A stretch of DNA of 64,000 nucleotides, from positions 992,001-1,056,000 of the forward strand of contig JACKDP010000001.1 of assembly GCA_020633435.1 (NCBI GenBank). Direction: 5' to 3'. This document shows positions 1 through 9,574 of the stretch, piece by piece. A program made the position numbers and the translations under genes. How positions within the stretch are numbered: the first letter of the stretch is position 1; each line of letters starts with the position of its first letter. The notes below the pieces were generated by a model. That model was given only the letters and a program-made list of their open reading frames with translations. It made no database searches and was not told the DNA's origin. This DNA is from Myxococcales bacterium. Its GTDB lineage: Bacteria; Myxococcota_A; Bradymonadia; UBA7976; UBA1532.

Positions 1-1935
1 GCGCGGATCCATGCGCGACGGGGCCGCCACCACCGGCACCGCCTCGTCCTCGGTGGCCCCCGCCGGGCGCGGCCGGGGGGGCGGCGGCACCAGCACGTCG
101 GCGGGCTCGAAGATGTAGCGCTCGCCCAGGGCCGTCTTGCCGGCCGAGAGATCCACCTTCGTCTGGGGCGCGCGCAGGGCCGCGTCTTCGGCGCTCTCGG
201 TGAACGAGTCGCGGGCCGAGAGCCGCACGACCACGTCGCAGTGGCCGGCCAGGCTCAGGTCGGCGCGCTCCTGCACCTCGCGGATGAGGGCCTTGGCCTC
301 CGGCACGCCCATGAGCGCCAGCCCGGAGAGGGCCCCGCGGCGCAGCGGGTCGTCCGTCAGCGTCACCTGGCCGCGGCGGAACAGGCGCGTGATGGCCCCC
401 CCATCGCCCTCCAGGCGCAGGCGCTCCCGAAAGACGTCGAGGAACCGCGGGCCGCCGAGGCGCGCGAGGCCCTCGAAGAACATCCGCTGCTCGTCCTCAT
501 CGTAGCCGCCGAACGCGCCGCCCCGGATGCACGACGCCAGGTAGGGCGAGACGGACTTGTCGCCGGCGCGCACGAAGCGGTGCAGGACCTCCTTGCGCAC
601 CACCGCCGCCTCGTCCTTGAGGAGCGGCAGCAGGACCTCGCGCACCTGCAGGTCGTACGCCCGCGCGACGCCGGCCGCGGCCCGGGCGCGCACGGCCCCG
701 TCCGGGTTCTTGAGGCACTCCATGAGGAGGGGCCGGGCCTGCTCGCCCAGGGGGCTCTGCAGGATGACCTCGAGCACCTCCAGCACGACGCCCGGGTTGG
801 GATCCCGCAGGCGCTCGGCCCAGGGATCGAGGGACGCCGTCCCCTGCCGGTGCAGGAGATCCTTCAGGAATTCAGTACCTTCCGCCGACTCGCTGCCGTT
901 GATGGCGGCCAGCAGCTCCGGCGCGGTGAGCACGGCGGCCTCGGTGAAGAACCACCGCGCCCAGAGCCCGAAGGGCCGCGTGGCGCCGGCGATGTACCGC
1001 CCGACGAGCTCGGCCAGGGGGCCGCCGGCGACGGCCGGGCGCAGGCCCTCCAGCCGCTTCGCGACCGCCGGCCGGAAGCCGTTGCGGGCCTCCACGAGCC
1101 GGTGGAGGCTGCGGGCGGCCGCGGCGAAGCCCTCCCAGGCCTGCGCCTCCAGGTACCCCTCGAAGATCCGCTGGAGGATCTCGGCGAGGCCGCGATCGTC
1201 GATGGGCTGCGGATCCTTGACCAGGACGCTGCCCAGCAGCCGGACGAGGTGGTCGAGCGCCTGGACGCCGAGGCCGCTGCGCAGGCGCTCGTTCAGCCCC
1301 GCCGTCAGGCGCTCCAGGCCCCGGTGCGCCTCCCGCTCGGCGGCGTCCCCCGCCTCGTAGGCGTCGTAGTCGTCGCGCTGGGTGTACTGCCGCCGGCGCT
1401 TGTCGCCGTCATCCTCCTCCTGCAGGTCGAGCAGGCCGGGCATGACGTCCTCGATGGCCCCGCGGAAGCGGCGGGTGAAGATCTCTTCCGACATGAAGAG
1501 CTTCTCGGTGAAGCCATCGATGGCGACGTAGCGGACGTGGGCCAGCTCCTCCTGCCAGAGGGTGCTGATGAAGTCGACGTCGGAGGAGGTGGCGTCGCGG
1601 CACTCGGCCAGGGCGCGGATGAACGCGCTGACCTCCTCGGCCTGGATGCCGGCCTGGAAGGTGATGCGCCGCAGCCCCTGCTTGAAGAGGTCGAACGCGA
1701 GGTTGGCGTCCTGCGCCTCCGACCGGTAGACCACCTCGTCATCGAGGTTGATGCGGTTGGTGGCGATGGCCAGGGTGACCTCGCCCGCCTCGCCGCAGGC
1801 GCCCTGCAGCGCGCGGTGGGCCTGCTCGACGTGGTGGGTGAAGTCCTTGGCGGCGGTGTCCATGGCGCCGTCCCGGACGAACCGGAGGGCGTCGCGGATG
1901 CGCTTGCCGACGCTGCTCTCGGTCTCGGCGCTCAC
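1..1935 (-). CDS. HEAT-repeat protein, C-terminus cut by window edge
   Basis: The reverse strand is open for 645 codons from a GTG at 1935 to the left edge, so the C-terminus is missing. An in-frame TGA sits directly before the GTG, which fixes this as the most upstream start. The middle of the protein shows alternating helical repeats of HEAT type, for example around the motifs LRDPNPGVVLEVLEVIL and VRARAAAGVARAYDLQVREV. The visible end is a Pro-rich linker (VPPPPRPRPAG). HEAT repeats form scaffolds for protein binding, so a scaffold role is inferred; no catalytic motif is visible. It lies on the opposite strand to another HEAT gene at 3242, with a PLP-enzyme gene between them. The specific function is unknown. 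Confidence 0.75.
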   Translation of the reverse strand, partial: MSAETESSVGKRIRDALRFVRDGAMDTAAKDFTHHVEQAHRALQGACGEAGEVTLAIATNRINLDDEVVYRSEAQDANLAFDLFKQGLRRITFQAGIQAEEVSAFIRALAECRDATSSDVDFISTLWQEELAHVRYVAIDGFTEKLFMSEEIFTRRFRGAIEDVMPGLLDLQEEDDGDKRRRQYTQRDDYDAYEAGDAAEREAHRGLERLTAGLNERLRSGLGVQALDHLVRLLGSVLVKDPQPIDDRGLAEILQRIFEGYLEAQAWEGFAAAARSLHRLVEARNGFRPAVAKRLEGLRPAVAGGPLAELVGRYIAGATRPFGLWARWFFTEAAVLTAPELLAAINGSESAEGTEFLKDLLHRQGTASLDPWAERLRDPNPGVVLEVLEVILQSPLGEQARPLLMECLKNPDGAVRARAAAGVARAYDLQVREVLLPLLKDEAAVVRKEVLHRFVRAGDKSVSPYLASCIRGGAFGGYDEDEQRMFFEGLARLGGPRFLDVFRERLRLEGDGGAITRLFRRGQVTLTDDPLRRGALSGLALMGVPEAKALIREVQERADLSLAGHCDVVVRLSARDSFTESAEDAALRAPQTKVDLSAGKTALGERYIFEPADVLVPPPPRPRPAGATEDEAVPVVAAPSRMDPR

Positions 1936-2018
1936 TCAGGCCTACCCCGCACGCCTGGCCCCTCCGCCTGATCGCTGACCCCGGCATGGTGACACAGCCT
2001 CCCGGGCAGGGGAACCGG

Positions 2019-3185
2019 TCATTTGCCCGGCGCGGCGAGGGCCAGCAGGTGGTCGAGGGCCATGTCGAGGTCGCCCGCCGCCACGTACGGGGCCGGCCCG
2101 ATGCGCAGCACGTCGCCGCGGCTGTCGACGTAGATGCCGCGCTGCCGGAGGGTGCCCACGACGAGCGGGGCGTGGTTGACGCGCACGGCGACGAAGCCGC
2201 CGCGGGCCTCGGGGGCGGTGGGCGTCAGCACCTCCAGGCGGCCCGCCACCCGCTCCAGGATGCGCCCGGTCTGCGCCAGGGAGAGCGCCCGCAGGCGCTC
2301 CACGCTGAGGCCCTGCTGGGTGAAGAACGCCGCCACCGCCGCGGCCCGGTAGACGCTGGTGGGCTCGAAGGTGCTGCCCGCGAACCGGCCGGCGCCGTCC
2401 TCGCTGTAGCCCACCAGGCCGTCGCTGCGCTCGGCCCCCAGGTGCTCGAAGTCAGCGAACCAGCCGGTGTGGACGGGCCGCAGGGTGCAGCCGGCGGGCA
2501 CCCGCATGAAGCAGGCCCCCTCCCCCCACTGGGCGTACTTGTAGCCACCCGCGACGACGAAGATGGGATCGACCCCGAAGTCGAGGGTGCGAAACGGCAC
2601 GATGTTGAAGCCATGGTAGGCATCGAGCAGGACCTCGGCGCCCACGGCCTGGGCTGCCGCCACCGCCTCGGCCAGCCCGGGCACGACGGCCGCCGTGCGG
2701 AAGAGGACCGTCGACGCCATCAGCGCCGCCGTGTCGGTCCGCACCGCCGCCGCCAGGCGCCCCGCCAGGGTGTCGACCGGATCCGCCGGGACGCACGTCA
2801 CCTCCACGCCCGCCTCGGCCAGCCGGCGAAGCTGCCGGTCCAGGCTGTGGAACTCACCATCCGTCGTCACGATGTGTCGGCGCCGATCGAGGGGCAGGGC
2901 CGACAGGAAGCGCGCCACCAGCTCGTGGGTGCTCGCCGCCAGGGCCACGTCCTCGGGTCGGCCCCCCAGGCGGGTCGCCACGGCCTGCCGGACGCGGTGG
3001 GCGCGCTCCATCACGCGGCTCCACTTGTCGTCGACGTGCTCGGCGGCGTCCTGGAACGCCTGGGCCATGGCCCCCGCGGCCACATCCGGCCAGGCCTGGT
3101 GCGAGTGACCCGTCAGGAGGATGCGCCCGGGGCGCAGGAAGGCGGTATAGTGCCGGGCGAGCGCGACGGGATCGATGGGGGTCAT
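2019..3185 (-). CDS. Kynureninase-like PLP-dependent enzyme (aminotransferase class V fold)
   Basis: The 388-residue product has the layout of class V aminotransferase-fold enzymes of the kynureninase group. The N-terminus FLRPGRILLTGHSHQAWPD resembles the substrate-binding start of kynureninases. VLLDAYHGFNIVPF carries the cofactor-binding aspartate, and GGYKYAQWGEG contains the probable PLP lysine. Kynureninases split kynurenine to anthranilate and alanine and are usually 400-420 residues, so this is slightly short. The start has a GGAGATG ribosome site. No other tryptophan-degradation gene is in the window, so the substrate is not supported by context. It is transcribed away from the HEAT gene at 3242 and towards the one ending at the left edge. 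Confidence 0.72.
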   Translation of the reverse strand: MTPIDPVALARHYTAFLRPGRILLTGHSHQAWPDVAAGAMAQAFQDAAEHVDDKWSRVMERAHRVRQAVATRLGGRPEDVALAASTHELVARFLSALPLDRRRHIVTTDGEFHSLDRQLRRLAEAGVEVTCVPADPVDTLAGRLAAAVRTDTAALMASTVLFRTAAVVPGLAEAVAAAQAVGAEVLLDAYHGFNIVPFRTLDFGVDPIFVVAGGYKYAQWGEGACFMRVPAGCTLRPVHTGWFADFEHLGAERSDGLVGYSEDGAGRFAGSTFEPTSVYRAAAVAAFFTQQGLSVERLRALSLAQTGRILERVAGRLEVLTPTAPEARGGFVAVRVNHAPLVVGTLRQRGIYVDSRGDVLRIGPAPYVAAGDLDMALDHLLALAAPGK

Positions 3186-3241
3186 GGCATCTCCGTTCGG
3201 GGTGCCCCATCATAGCCGTCACGGCGTCGAGGGAGGGAACC

Positions 3242-6035
3242 ATGAGCGAGCAGGGCATCGTCACGGGTGCGGATGACTGGCGCAGCGAGAGCGAGAAGCG
3301 CCGCTCCATCCTGCGCAAGGCGCTGATCAACCTGCTGAAGCTGTGGATCCCCGACCACCCCGAGGCCGGCATGCAGAAGGCCGAGCTCAACCGCAACTGG
3401 CGCGACGCCATGGACGGCTGGGCCGACCGCATCACCCTGGTGAGCCTGCTGTCGAGCGGCGTCGAAGACCTGATGGTCTACGACTTCGAGCGCTCGCCCG
3501 TGTCGGTGCAGTCGCTCCTGGTGCAGCGCGAGGGCACGGACGCCTTCCTCGACGCCCGCAACGCGCTGCGGGTGGTGCGCCGGAAGTTCGGCATGATGAC
3601 GCTCATCGCCCGCACCGCCGGTGTGTTCGAGCAGCGCAACATGCACGCGCTCACCCTCGACGCGGGCATGAGCGAGGGCGACCTGCTGGCCATCTCGCGC
3701 CTGCTGTCGACGCGCATCGAGGGGACGTCCGCCGAGGAAGAGCAGCGGTTCCGCATGGCGCTGCGCCGGGCGGGCATGAGCAAGCTCGACGTCCTCTTCC
3801 ACAACGACGTCATCGGGCGCCGACTGCCGGTGGCGTGGCCGGTCAAGGCCTTCTACAGCCAGCTCGCGCGGCGCATCAAGGCGGGCCAGCCCCACCCGGA
3901 CGCCGCCGAGGCCATCCACCAGGCCTACGGCCCCACCCTCGGGCCCAAGGGCCTATCCGACGTCGCCCAGTACGCGGACAACCTGGGCGAGGACCTGGAG
4001 GCCCCGGGGGGCTACAACCCCGCGGATCTCATCCTGGTCAACGCCGAGGAGGAGCCGCTGCTGGCGGTCACCCGCCGCCTCTACGACGACTTCAACCTGC
4101 TGCGGCGCGAGCGCGAGCACGAGCGGGCCATGGGCGGTGGGGCCGCCCCGCCCCCGCCCGAGCCCGTCGCCGCCGAGGTCGACGCCGAGATGGACTTCCT
4201 CGGCGAGACCTCCGACCAGGACGACGACCAGCTCCTGCGGCTGGCCAACGCCCTCGAGCGCATCCGCCGGGTGCGGGGGCGCGCGTTCTTCGGCCGCATG
4301 TCGATGATCGGCGAGCAGGTCGACTTCTTCGAGGCCGCCGAGGCCACCAGCTTCGAGGACATCGAGCAGCGCCTCGAGGCGATGGATCCCCAGGAGGGCC
4401 TGGGTCGCGCCCGCGCCATCCGGGAGCCGTTCTATCGCGCGCGCGCGCTGGAGGCCGCCGCGCGCCGCCTCATGGCGGCGGGCAACCAGGTCGAGGCCGC
4501 CGAGGCCGCCCGCGAGGCCCTCACGGCGGCCCGGGGCTGCCATGGCGAGGACAAGCCCCAGGCCTACGCCGCGGCCCTGTCCGCCCTGCTCGGCGCGCAG
4601 TGCATCGAGGAGTCCGGCGAGGCCCTGCACGAGGCCTTGAAGGAGGCCCACACCCACGAGCAGCTCCCCGAGCGCGCCGCGGCCCTCATGCGCGTCGCGT
4701 CGACGGTGATGCAGGCCGGGCCGCTGCCGGCCGAGCTGCGCGGCCAGCTCTCCCACGCCCTGCTGGGCGATGACGTGCACTTCTGGGGCAAGCCCGAGGT
4801 CACGCCGGCGCTGGTGGAGGCCTGCCTCTCCCTGCTCTCGGCCCTCGATGACGACACCTTCATCTTCCTGCAGAAGGTCATCGCGCACCCCGAGGAGGAG
4901 GTCCGCCGCAGCGTCATCCGCGCCATGCCGTTCGGCACCGACGCCACGCTGCGCAACATGCTCCTCTCGCACCTGCGCGACCCCTCCCCCGACGTCCGCC
5001 TCGACGTCGTGGAGCGTGTGGGCAACAGCGGCGACCGCTCCCTCTTCATCTACCTGGTCAACCACCTGCGTCACGGCGAGGTGGAGCGCCCCGAGGAGCT
5101 GCGCGCCCTGGCCCTCGGCCTGTGCCGGCTGGACATCCCCCGCGCGCTGCCCGTCCTCAACGCCATGCTCGGCAAGCTGGCCACCCCCGACGAGCGCCTC
5201 GTCGGCCAGCAGGCGCCGTTCAAGGCCGGCGACGACATGCAGCTCGCCGCCCTGGAGGCCCTCTACGCGATCAACAGCCGGGAGTCGCGCCGCCTGATCT
5301 TCAACGTGCGGGAGAAGGCCCGGAAGGGGCCCGTCGCCGAGACGGCCAGCCTGCTTTGGCAGGTGGTGAAGGCGCGCCCGTATGGCGAGCCGGAGCTGCC
5401 CCGCTCGCCCCACGACCCCGAGTGGCTGGAGGACGTCGACGGCGTCGACCTGGCCACGCGCCTGCAGGCCATCCTCGCCGAGGAGGCCGGCCCCGAGCCC
5501 GAGCCCGAGCCGCTGCCGGAGATCGACGAGGCCGACCTGCCGCCCCTGCCGCCCGAGGGCGAGCAGCCCAGCGGGGGTGGGCTCTTCGGGCGCCTGAAGC
5601 GCAAGCTGTTCAAGCAGGGCGAGGCCGCCCCGGCCGCCGCCGCCGCGGAGGCCCCGGCCGCGGAGGCCGAGGACGCCCCGCCCGCCGCCGCCGCTGCTGC
5701 GGCTGCTGCGGCTGCGGGCCCCGCCGCCCCCGCGCCCGCCGCCGCCGGCCGCTCTGCGCTTCGAGGCGGTGCTGCTGGAGGGCCCCGACATCTGGAGCGG
5801 CAAGCTGCCCATGACGTTCAGCCTCTACGGCGAGGAGCTGGGCGGCGATCCCCTCTGGCGCGAGAAGCAGAAGGCCGTGAAGGTCGAGCGCGGCGCCTTC
5901 GAGGTGCTGCTGGGCCTGGAGCAGCACCTGCCGGAGCTGCCCAAGGTGGTCTGGCTGGGCCTGGCGGTAGACGGGGGCCTGGAGATGACGCCCCGCACCC
6001 GGCTGGCCATCTCCCAGAAGGTCCTGATGATGTAG
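3242..6035 (+). CDS. HEAT-repeat protein with apparent frameshift in Ala/Pro linker
   Basis: The ATG has a strong GGGAGG site. The first ~820 codons encode a helical protein: an acidic N-terminal region, a central part with TPR-like Ala-rich helices, then HEAT repeats (LSHLRDPSPDVRLDVVERV). An alanine-rich linker follows (about 5620-5720). In the starting frame the protein would run on as Arg-rich nonsense to 6124, into the antisense dehydrogenase gene. A shift of one base around 5690-5720 instead reads a Pro linker and a well-formed C-terminal beta domain (RFEAVLLEGPDIWSGKLPM to the stop at 6035), with phrases such as VVWLGLAVDGGLEMTPRTRL. I therefore annotate one gene with a frameshift, which could be a sequencing error in the GCC-rich run, a real mutation or programmed. 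Function unknown, probably a scaffold. Confidence 0.72.
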
Positions 6036-6045
6036 GCGGCCCGCG

Positions 6046-6807
6046 TCAGTGGCCCGCCAGGGGGGGCGTGAGCCGGTCCATGAACCAGCGCGTCACCGGC
6101 GGCAGCCAGCGCGTCATGCCGTAGATGGCCGGGTACACCACCCGCGCCCGGCGTCGCTCCACCGCCTTCAGCACCCGCGCCGCCAGCCCCTCCGTCGTCC
6201 CGCGCGGCTGCAGCGCCAGCATCCGGCTCTTCTGGTAGGCCGCCAGCCCCGCCTTGCCCATGTCCGTCTCGATGATGCCCGGGTAGACGGTCACGACGTG
6301 CACGCCCGTGCCCCGCAGCTCCCCGCGCAGCGCCTCGGAGGCCCCGGCCAGCCCGGCCTTGCTGGCGTTGTACCAGGTCATCGCTGGCGTCGGCGCGAGG
6401 GCGGCCATCGACGCCACGTCGACGATGCAGCCCTGGCGGCGGGCCAGCATCCCCGGCAGCACCGCGTGGGTCAGGCGCAGGGGTGAGAGCAGGTTCAGGC
6501 GCAGCGACAGCTCGGCCCGCTCGATGTCCACCTCGGCCGTCGGCCCGATGACCTGCATCCCGGCGTTGTTGACGAGCACGTCCACCGGCCCCAGCGCGGC
6601 CTCCGCCGCCGGCAACCACGCCGTGCACGTCGCCGGATCCCCCAGATCCGCCTCGACGACGTGGCTCGGCCCCGGCAGCGACGCCGCCAGCGCCTCCAGC
6701 AGCGGCCGCCGCCGCGCCACGAGCGTGACGCCATGTCCCCGGGCCGAGAAGGCCCGCGCGATGGCCTCGCCGATCCCCGCCGACGCCCCCGTCACCACGA
6801 CGTGCAT
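6046..6807 (-). CDS. Short-chain dehydrogenase/reductase
   Basis: A 253-residue classical SDR. The nucleotide-binding glycine motif TGASAGIG is at the N-terminus, NNAG follows near residue 85, and the catalytic Tyr-Lys pair is in YNASK. A PGIIETDMG segment is typical after the active site. The ATG at 6807 is chosen because GGGAGG lies just ahead of it; an upstream in-frame start at 6843 lacks such a site. SDRs reduce or oxidise carbonyl/hydroxyl groups with NAD(P)H; the substrate cannot be told from sequence. The hydrophobic C-terminus (ARVVYPAIYGMTRWLPPVTRW) may touch the membrane, as in lipid-related SDRs. It converges on the HEAT gene and diverges from the Hsp70-like gene. Confidence 0.88.
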   Translation of the reverse strand: MHVVVTGASAGIGEAIARAFSARGHGVTLVARRRPLLEALAASLPGPSHVVEADLGDPATCTAWLPAAEAALGPVDVLVNNAGMQVIGPTAEVDIERAELSLRLNLLSPLRLTHAVLPGMLARRQGCIVDVASMAALAPTPAMTWYNASKAGLAGASEALRGELRGTGVHVVTVYPGIIETDMGKAGLAAYQKSRMLALQPRGTTEGLAARVLKAVERRRARVVYPAIYGMTRWLPPVTRWFMDRLTPPLAGH

Positions 6808-6940
6808 GCCCACCTCCCTTCGCTCTCGCGCGGATGAGACCACGCCCCCCGGGCGGAAACCAGCGGACTGCCTGGAAAAACGCCTTCCCTCCGGCCCGCC
6901 CTGCCCCTACCCTGCCCGGCCCCCTGGACTGGAGGCACCC

Positions 6941-8188
6941 ATGCGCGCGCTCGGCATCGACTTTGGCACCACCAACAGCGCCCTGGCCGTCACGGACGCC
7001 CACGGCACCCGCCTGGCCACCTTCGCCCACGACACCCTCGACGTCTTCCGCTCCGTCCTCTACCTCACGCGCCGGGCCCGCGGCTCGGGCGTCGGCGAGG
7101 CCTTCGCGGGGCCCGACGCCATCACGCGGTACCTGGATGACGGCGAGGGGCGGCTCATCCAGTCCATCAAGTCGTACCTGGCCAGCCCCGCCTTCCGCGA
7201 GACCAGCGTCTTCGAGCGCACCTACTCCCTCGAAGACCTGCTCACCTTCTTCCTGCGGGCCCTGCGCCGCGAGGCCGAGGCCAGCCTGGGCCCCCTCGGC
7301 GGCCGGGCGGTGGTCGGCCGCCCCGTCCGCTTCGCCGGGGAGGGCGCGACGGACGAGGCCCTGGCCCTCGACCGCCTGCGCGGCGCCCTCGCCGCCGCCG
7401 GCTTCGACGACGTGCAGTTCGAGCTCGAGCCCGTGGGCGCCGCCTGGGCCTTCGGCGCCCGCGTCGACCGGGAGCGCGTCGTCCTCGTGGGCGACTTCGG
7501 CGGCGGCACCAGCGACTTCTCCCTGCTGCGCATCGCCCCCGACGCCGCGGAGGTCATCGGCAACGACGGCGAGCCCATCGCCGGCGACGTCTTCGATGGC
7601 CACATCGTCCGGCACGTCGTCGCCCCCGCCCTCGGCCGCGGCAGCCGCTACCGGGGCCTCGACAAGACCCTCGAGGTCCCCCACGGCATCTACGGCAACC
7701 TGGAGCGGTGGCACCTGCTGTCGTTCCTCAAGGAGCGCCGCACCCTGCAGCTCATCCTGGAGTGGGCCGCCCACGCCGAGGAGCCCGAGAAGCTCCAGGG
7801 CCTGCTGCACCTCGTCCGGGCCGACCGCGGCTTCTTCCTGCACGCCGCCGTGCAGGCCGCCAAGGCCGACCTCTCGCGCAACCCCTCGACGACGCTGCGC
7901 TTTCAGGACGGCCCCATCGACCTGGCCGTCGACATCCGCCGCGCCGACTTCGAGGCCTGGATCGCCGACGACGTGGCCCGCATGGGCGCCGCCGTCGACC
8001 GCCTGCTGGCCTCGGCCCCCGGCGTCGCCATCGACGAGGTCTTCCTGACCGGCGGCACGTCCCTGGTGCCCGCCGTCCGCCGCCTCTTCGACGAGCGCTT
8101 CGGCGCGGCCCGCGTCCACGACGGCGGCGAGTTCACGTCCGTCGCCGTCGGCCTGGCCCGCCGCGCCCGGGGCGCCGCGCGGGCGTAG
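6941..8188 (+). CDS. Hsp70-family (YegD-like) ATPase
   Basis: The 415-residue product has the actin/Hsp70 ATPase fold. Phosphate-1 is MRALGIDFGTTNSALAV at the N-terminus, phosphate-2 is VGDFGGGTSDFSLLRI near residue 185, and the adenosine motif is FLTGGTSLVPAVRRLF near the C-terminus. The length fits the YegD-type single-domain Hsp70 relatives, which lack the substrate-binding domain of DnaK (about 640 residues). A chaperone or regulatory ATPase role is inferred from the family; the client is unknown. The start at 6941 has GGAGG at the right distance; open frame further upstream has no better start. The gene lies head to head with the dehydrogenase. Confidence 0.88.
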   Translation: MRALGIDFGTTNSALAVTDAHGTRLATFAHDTLDVFRSVLYLTRRARGSGVGEAFAGPDAITRYLDDGEGRLIQSIKSYLASPAFRETSVFERTYSLEDLLTFFLRALRREAEASLGPLGGRAVVGRPVRFAGEGATDEALALDRLRGALAAAGFDDVQFELEPVGAAWAFGARVDRERVVLVGDFGGGTSDFSLLRIAPDAAEVIGNDGEPIAGDVFDGHIVRHVVAPALGRGSRYRGLDKTLEVPHGIYGNLERWHLLSFLKERRTLQLILEWAAHAEEPEKLQGLLHLVRADRGFFLHAAVQAAKADLSRNPSTTLRFQDGPIDLAVDIRRADFEAWIADDVARMGAAVDRLLASAPGVAIDEVFLTGGTSLVPAVRRLFDERFGAARVHDGGEFTSVAVGLARRARGAARA

Positions 8189-8280
8189 CGCCCCCTGCTC
8201 GGCACTTTCTTGCAGAAATCCTGCGACACGCGCCGCGACTGACCGAAAGGAAGAGAGCACCCACCACGGAGGCTCCCCCC

Positions 8281-9216
8281 ATGGCCCACACGCTCCGCAT
8301 CGAGCTGCCCAGCCACACCGTCCGCAGCGCCCGGCTCGGCCTGCCCCTGATGCTCTACGAGACCACCAGCAAGGTCGTCGACGACCGCTTCGCCTTCATC
8401 CCCACGGCGCAGTGCGTCGCGATCCTCCAGGGCGTCCTGGCCCGCGCCCAGGAGAAGTTCCCGCTCATCGACGTCTACGCCTTCCACGTCCTGTCCAACC
8501 ACCTGCACCTGCTGCTCGGCGCCCCCACCCTGGCCCACAAGAGCGCGTTCCTGGAGTGGACGCTGCGAGAAATCTCCAAGCGGATCAACCGGTTGCTGGG
8601 CCGGACCGGCAGCCTGCTGGAGCAGAACCACTGCATCCAGATCACGACGACCGAGCACGCGCTGCAGCGGCTGCAGTACCTCATGGGCCAGGCCACGGCC
8701 CAGCTCCTGGTGCGGCACCCCGCCGACGACATCTTCGCGTGCTCGACGCCGTACCTGCTGTTCGGCAAGCCCGTGGAGGGCATCTTCACCGCCGCCGGCC
8801 AGGCCCCGCGGACGCTCCAGGTCCGCATCGACCGCCTGCCTGGCCTCGACGACCTGAGCCCGAAGGACCACCGCGCGCTGATGTGGCAGCTCGCCGACGA
8901 CCTGGCGGCCCAGGCGCGGCCGAAGCGCAAGAAGGCCGGCGTCCGCCTCCCCGACCCCGAGAGCTTGCGGCGCCTCGACCCGATGACGCGCCCCCGCGTC
9001 CGCGACCGCAGCCCCGCCCCCGTCGTGCACGGCCCGCCCGAGCACCACGCCGAGTGGCGCGAGGCCCAGGACGCCCTGCGCGTGGCCTACTCCCGGGCGA
9101 CGCGGGCCTTCCACGCCTGGCAGGCCGACCCCACCCAGCCGATGATCCCGTGGCCGCCGCACACCCTGCCGCCGGCCTTCGCCCGCCCGAGGGGACCGCG
9201 AGCCGGCGCGGCCTGA
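8281..9216 (+). CDS. REP-associated tyrosine (Y1) transposase-like protein
   Basis: The 311-residue product carries the HUH signature of the Y1 transposase family in YAFHVLSNHLHLLL (about residues 64-77). A helix with the candidate catalytic tyrosine follows (RLQYLMGQATAQLL), matching the position of the Y-x-x-x-Q helix. Y1 enzymes cut single-stranded DNA hairpins; REP-associated members act on nearby palindromes and are usually single-copy and host-fixed. The C-terminal third is Arg/Pro-rich and basic (RPKRKKAG). The ATG follows a GGAGG site. No terminal repeats of an IS are seen, but strong palindromes begin about 55 bases downstream. I infer a domesticated REP-type transposase; activity is unproven. 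Confidence 0.72.
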   Translation: MAHTLRIELPSHTVRSARLGLPLMLYETTSKVVDDRFAFIPTAQCVAILQGVLARAQEKFPLIDVYAFHVLSNHLHLLLGAPTLAHKSAFLEWTLREISKRINRLLGRTGSLLEQNHCIQITTTEHALQRLQYLMGQATAQLLVRHPADDIFACSTPYLLFGKPVEGIFTAAGQAPRTLQVRIDRLPGLDDLSPKDHRALMWQLADDLAAQARPKRKKAGVRLPDPESLRRLDPMTRPRVRDRSPAPVVHGPPEHHAEWREAQDALRVAYSRATRAFHAWQADPTQPMIPWPPHTLPPAFARPRGPRAGAA

Positions 9217-9270
9217 CCGCCCGCCGGCGCATTCGACGCTGCTGACGCCCCCGCCGCCGCCCGGCGCGAC

Positions 9271-9323
9271 GGGACGGGTGCGTCCCGCGACCGGGCGACC
9301 TGCGCCAGGGCGCTGCGGCGCCC
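9271..9323. repeat. Two adjacent hairpins downstream of the Y1 transposase-like gene
   Basis: Two perfect six-base inverted repeats with four-base loops lie 21 bases apart: GGGACG/CGTCCC (9271-9286, loop GGTG) and GGGCGC/GCGCCC (9308-9323, loop TGCG). Neither is followed by a T run, so they are poor intrinsic terminators. A pair of hairpins next to a REP-associated transposase recalls a BIME, but this is inference because GC-rich DNA makes short hairpins common. Confidence 0.35.
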
Positions 9324-9426
9324 ACCATCTCAGCCCCGACTCACCCCCTCAACGCCCCCGCCACCGCTCCTTGCCCCCCCGAAGCCCGCCCGAGCCCCCA
9401 CCCCATTCCAGCCTCACCGCACGATT

Positions 9427-9469
9427 GCAGGCCTCCAACGGCATACCCGGTATGCCTTTGAAGGCCTGC
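9427..9469. repeat. 43-base near-perfect palindrome (REP-like candidate)
   Basis: The 21-base arms (9427-9447 and 9449-9469) match at 19 positions around a single central C. The core is GGCATACC-C-GGTATGCC and the outer arms share GCAGGCCT. It lies in the 358-base gene-free stretch between the Y1 transposase-like gene and the collagen-like gene. The weak T run at 9493-9499 is too far away for a clear terminator. It could be a REP element, a regulator site or a replication-related palindrome. Nothing else is recognisable in this stretch apart from the two hairpins. Confidence 0.55.
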
Positions 9470-9574
9470 GGCGGGGCGCGGCGGCCGCGTGTCGCTTTTT
9501 GGATCTTCGGGTGCCCGGATGGCGAGGTGGCGGGTTCAACGCCTCGAAACGCATCCGAACCCAGGAGTTCTCCG

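Noticed and set aside
3147..3152. TATAGT as a -10 box for the HEAT gene at 3242
   Set aside because: It lies inside the kynureninase-like gene with no -35 box at a suitable distance.
5640..5760. GCC/GCT-rich run considered as a microsatellite or CRISPR-like repeat
   Set aside because: Unit size is codon-like and irregular, explained by an Ala/Pro linker; no spacers.
8189..8280. Short GCAG-N5-CTGC repeat upstream of the Y1 transposase-like gene as an IS end
   Set aside because: Only four-base arms and no matching copy at the other side; chance is likely.
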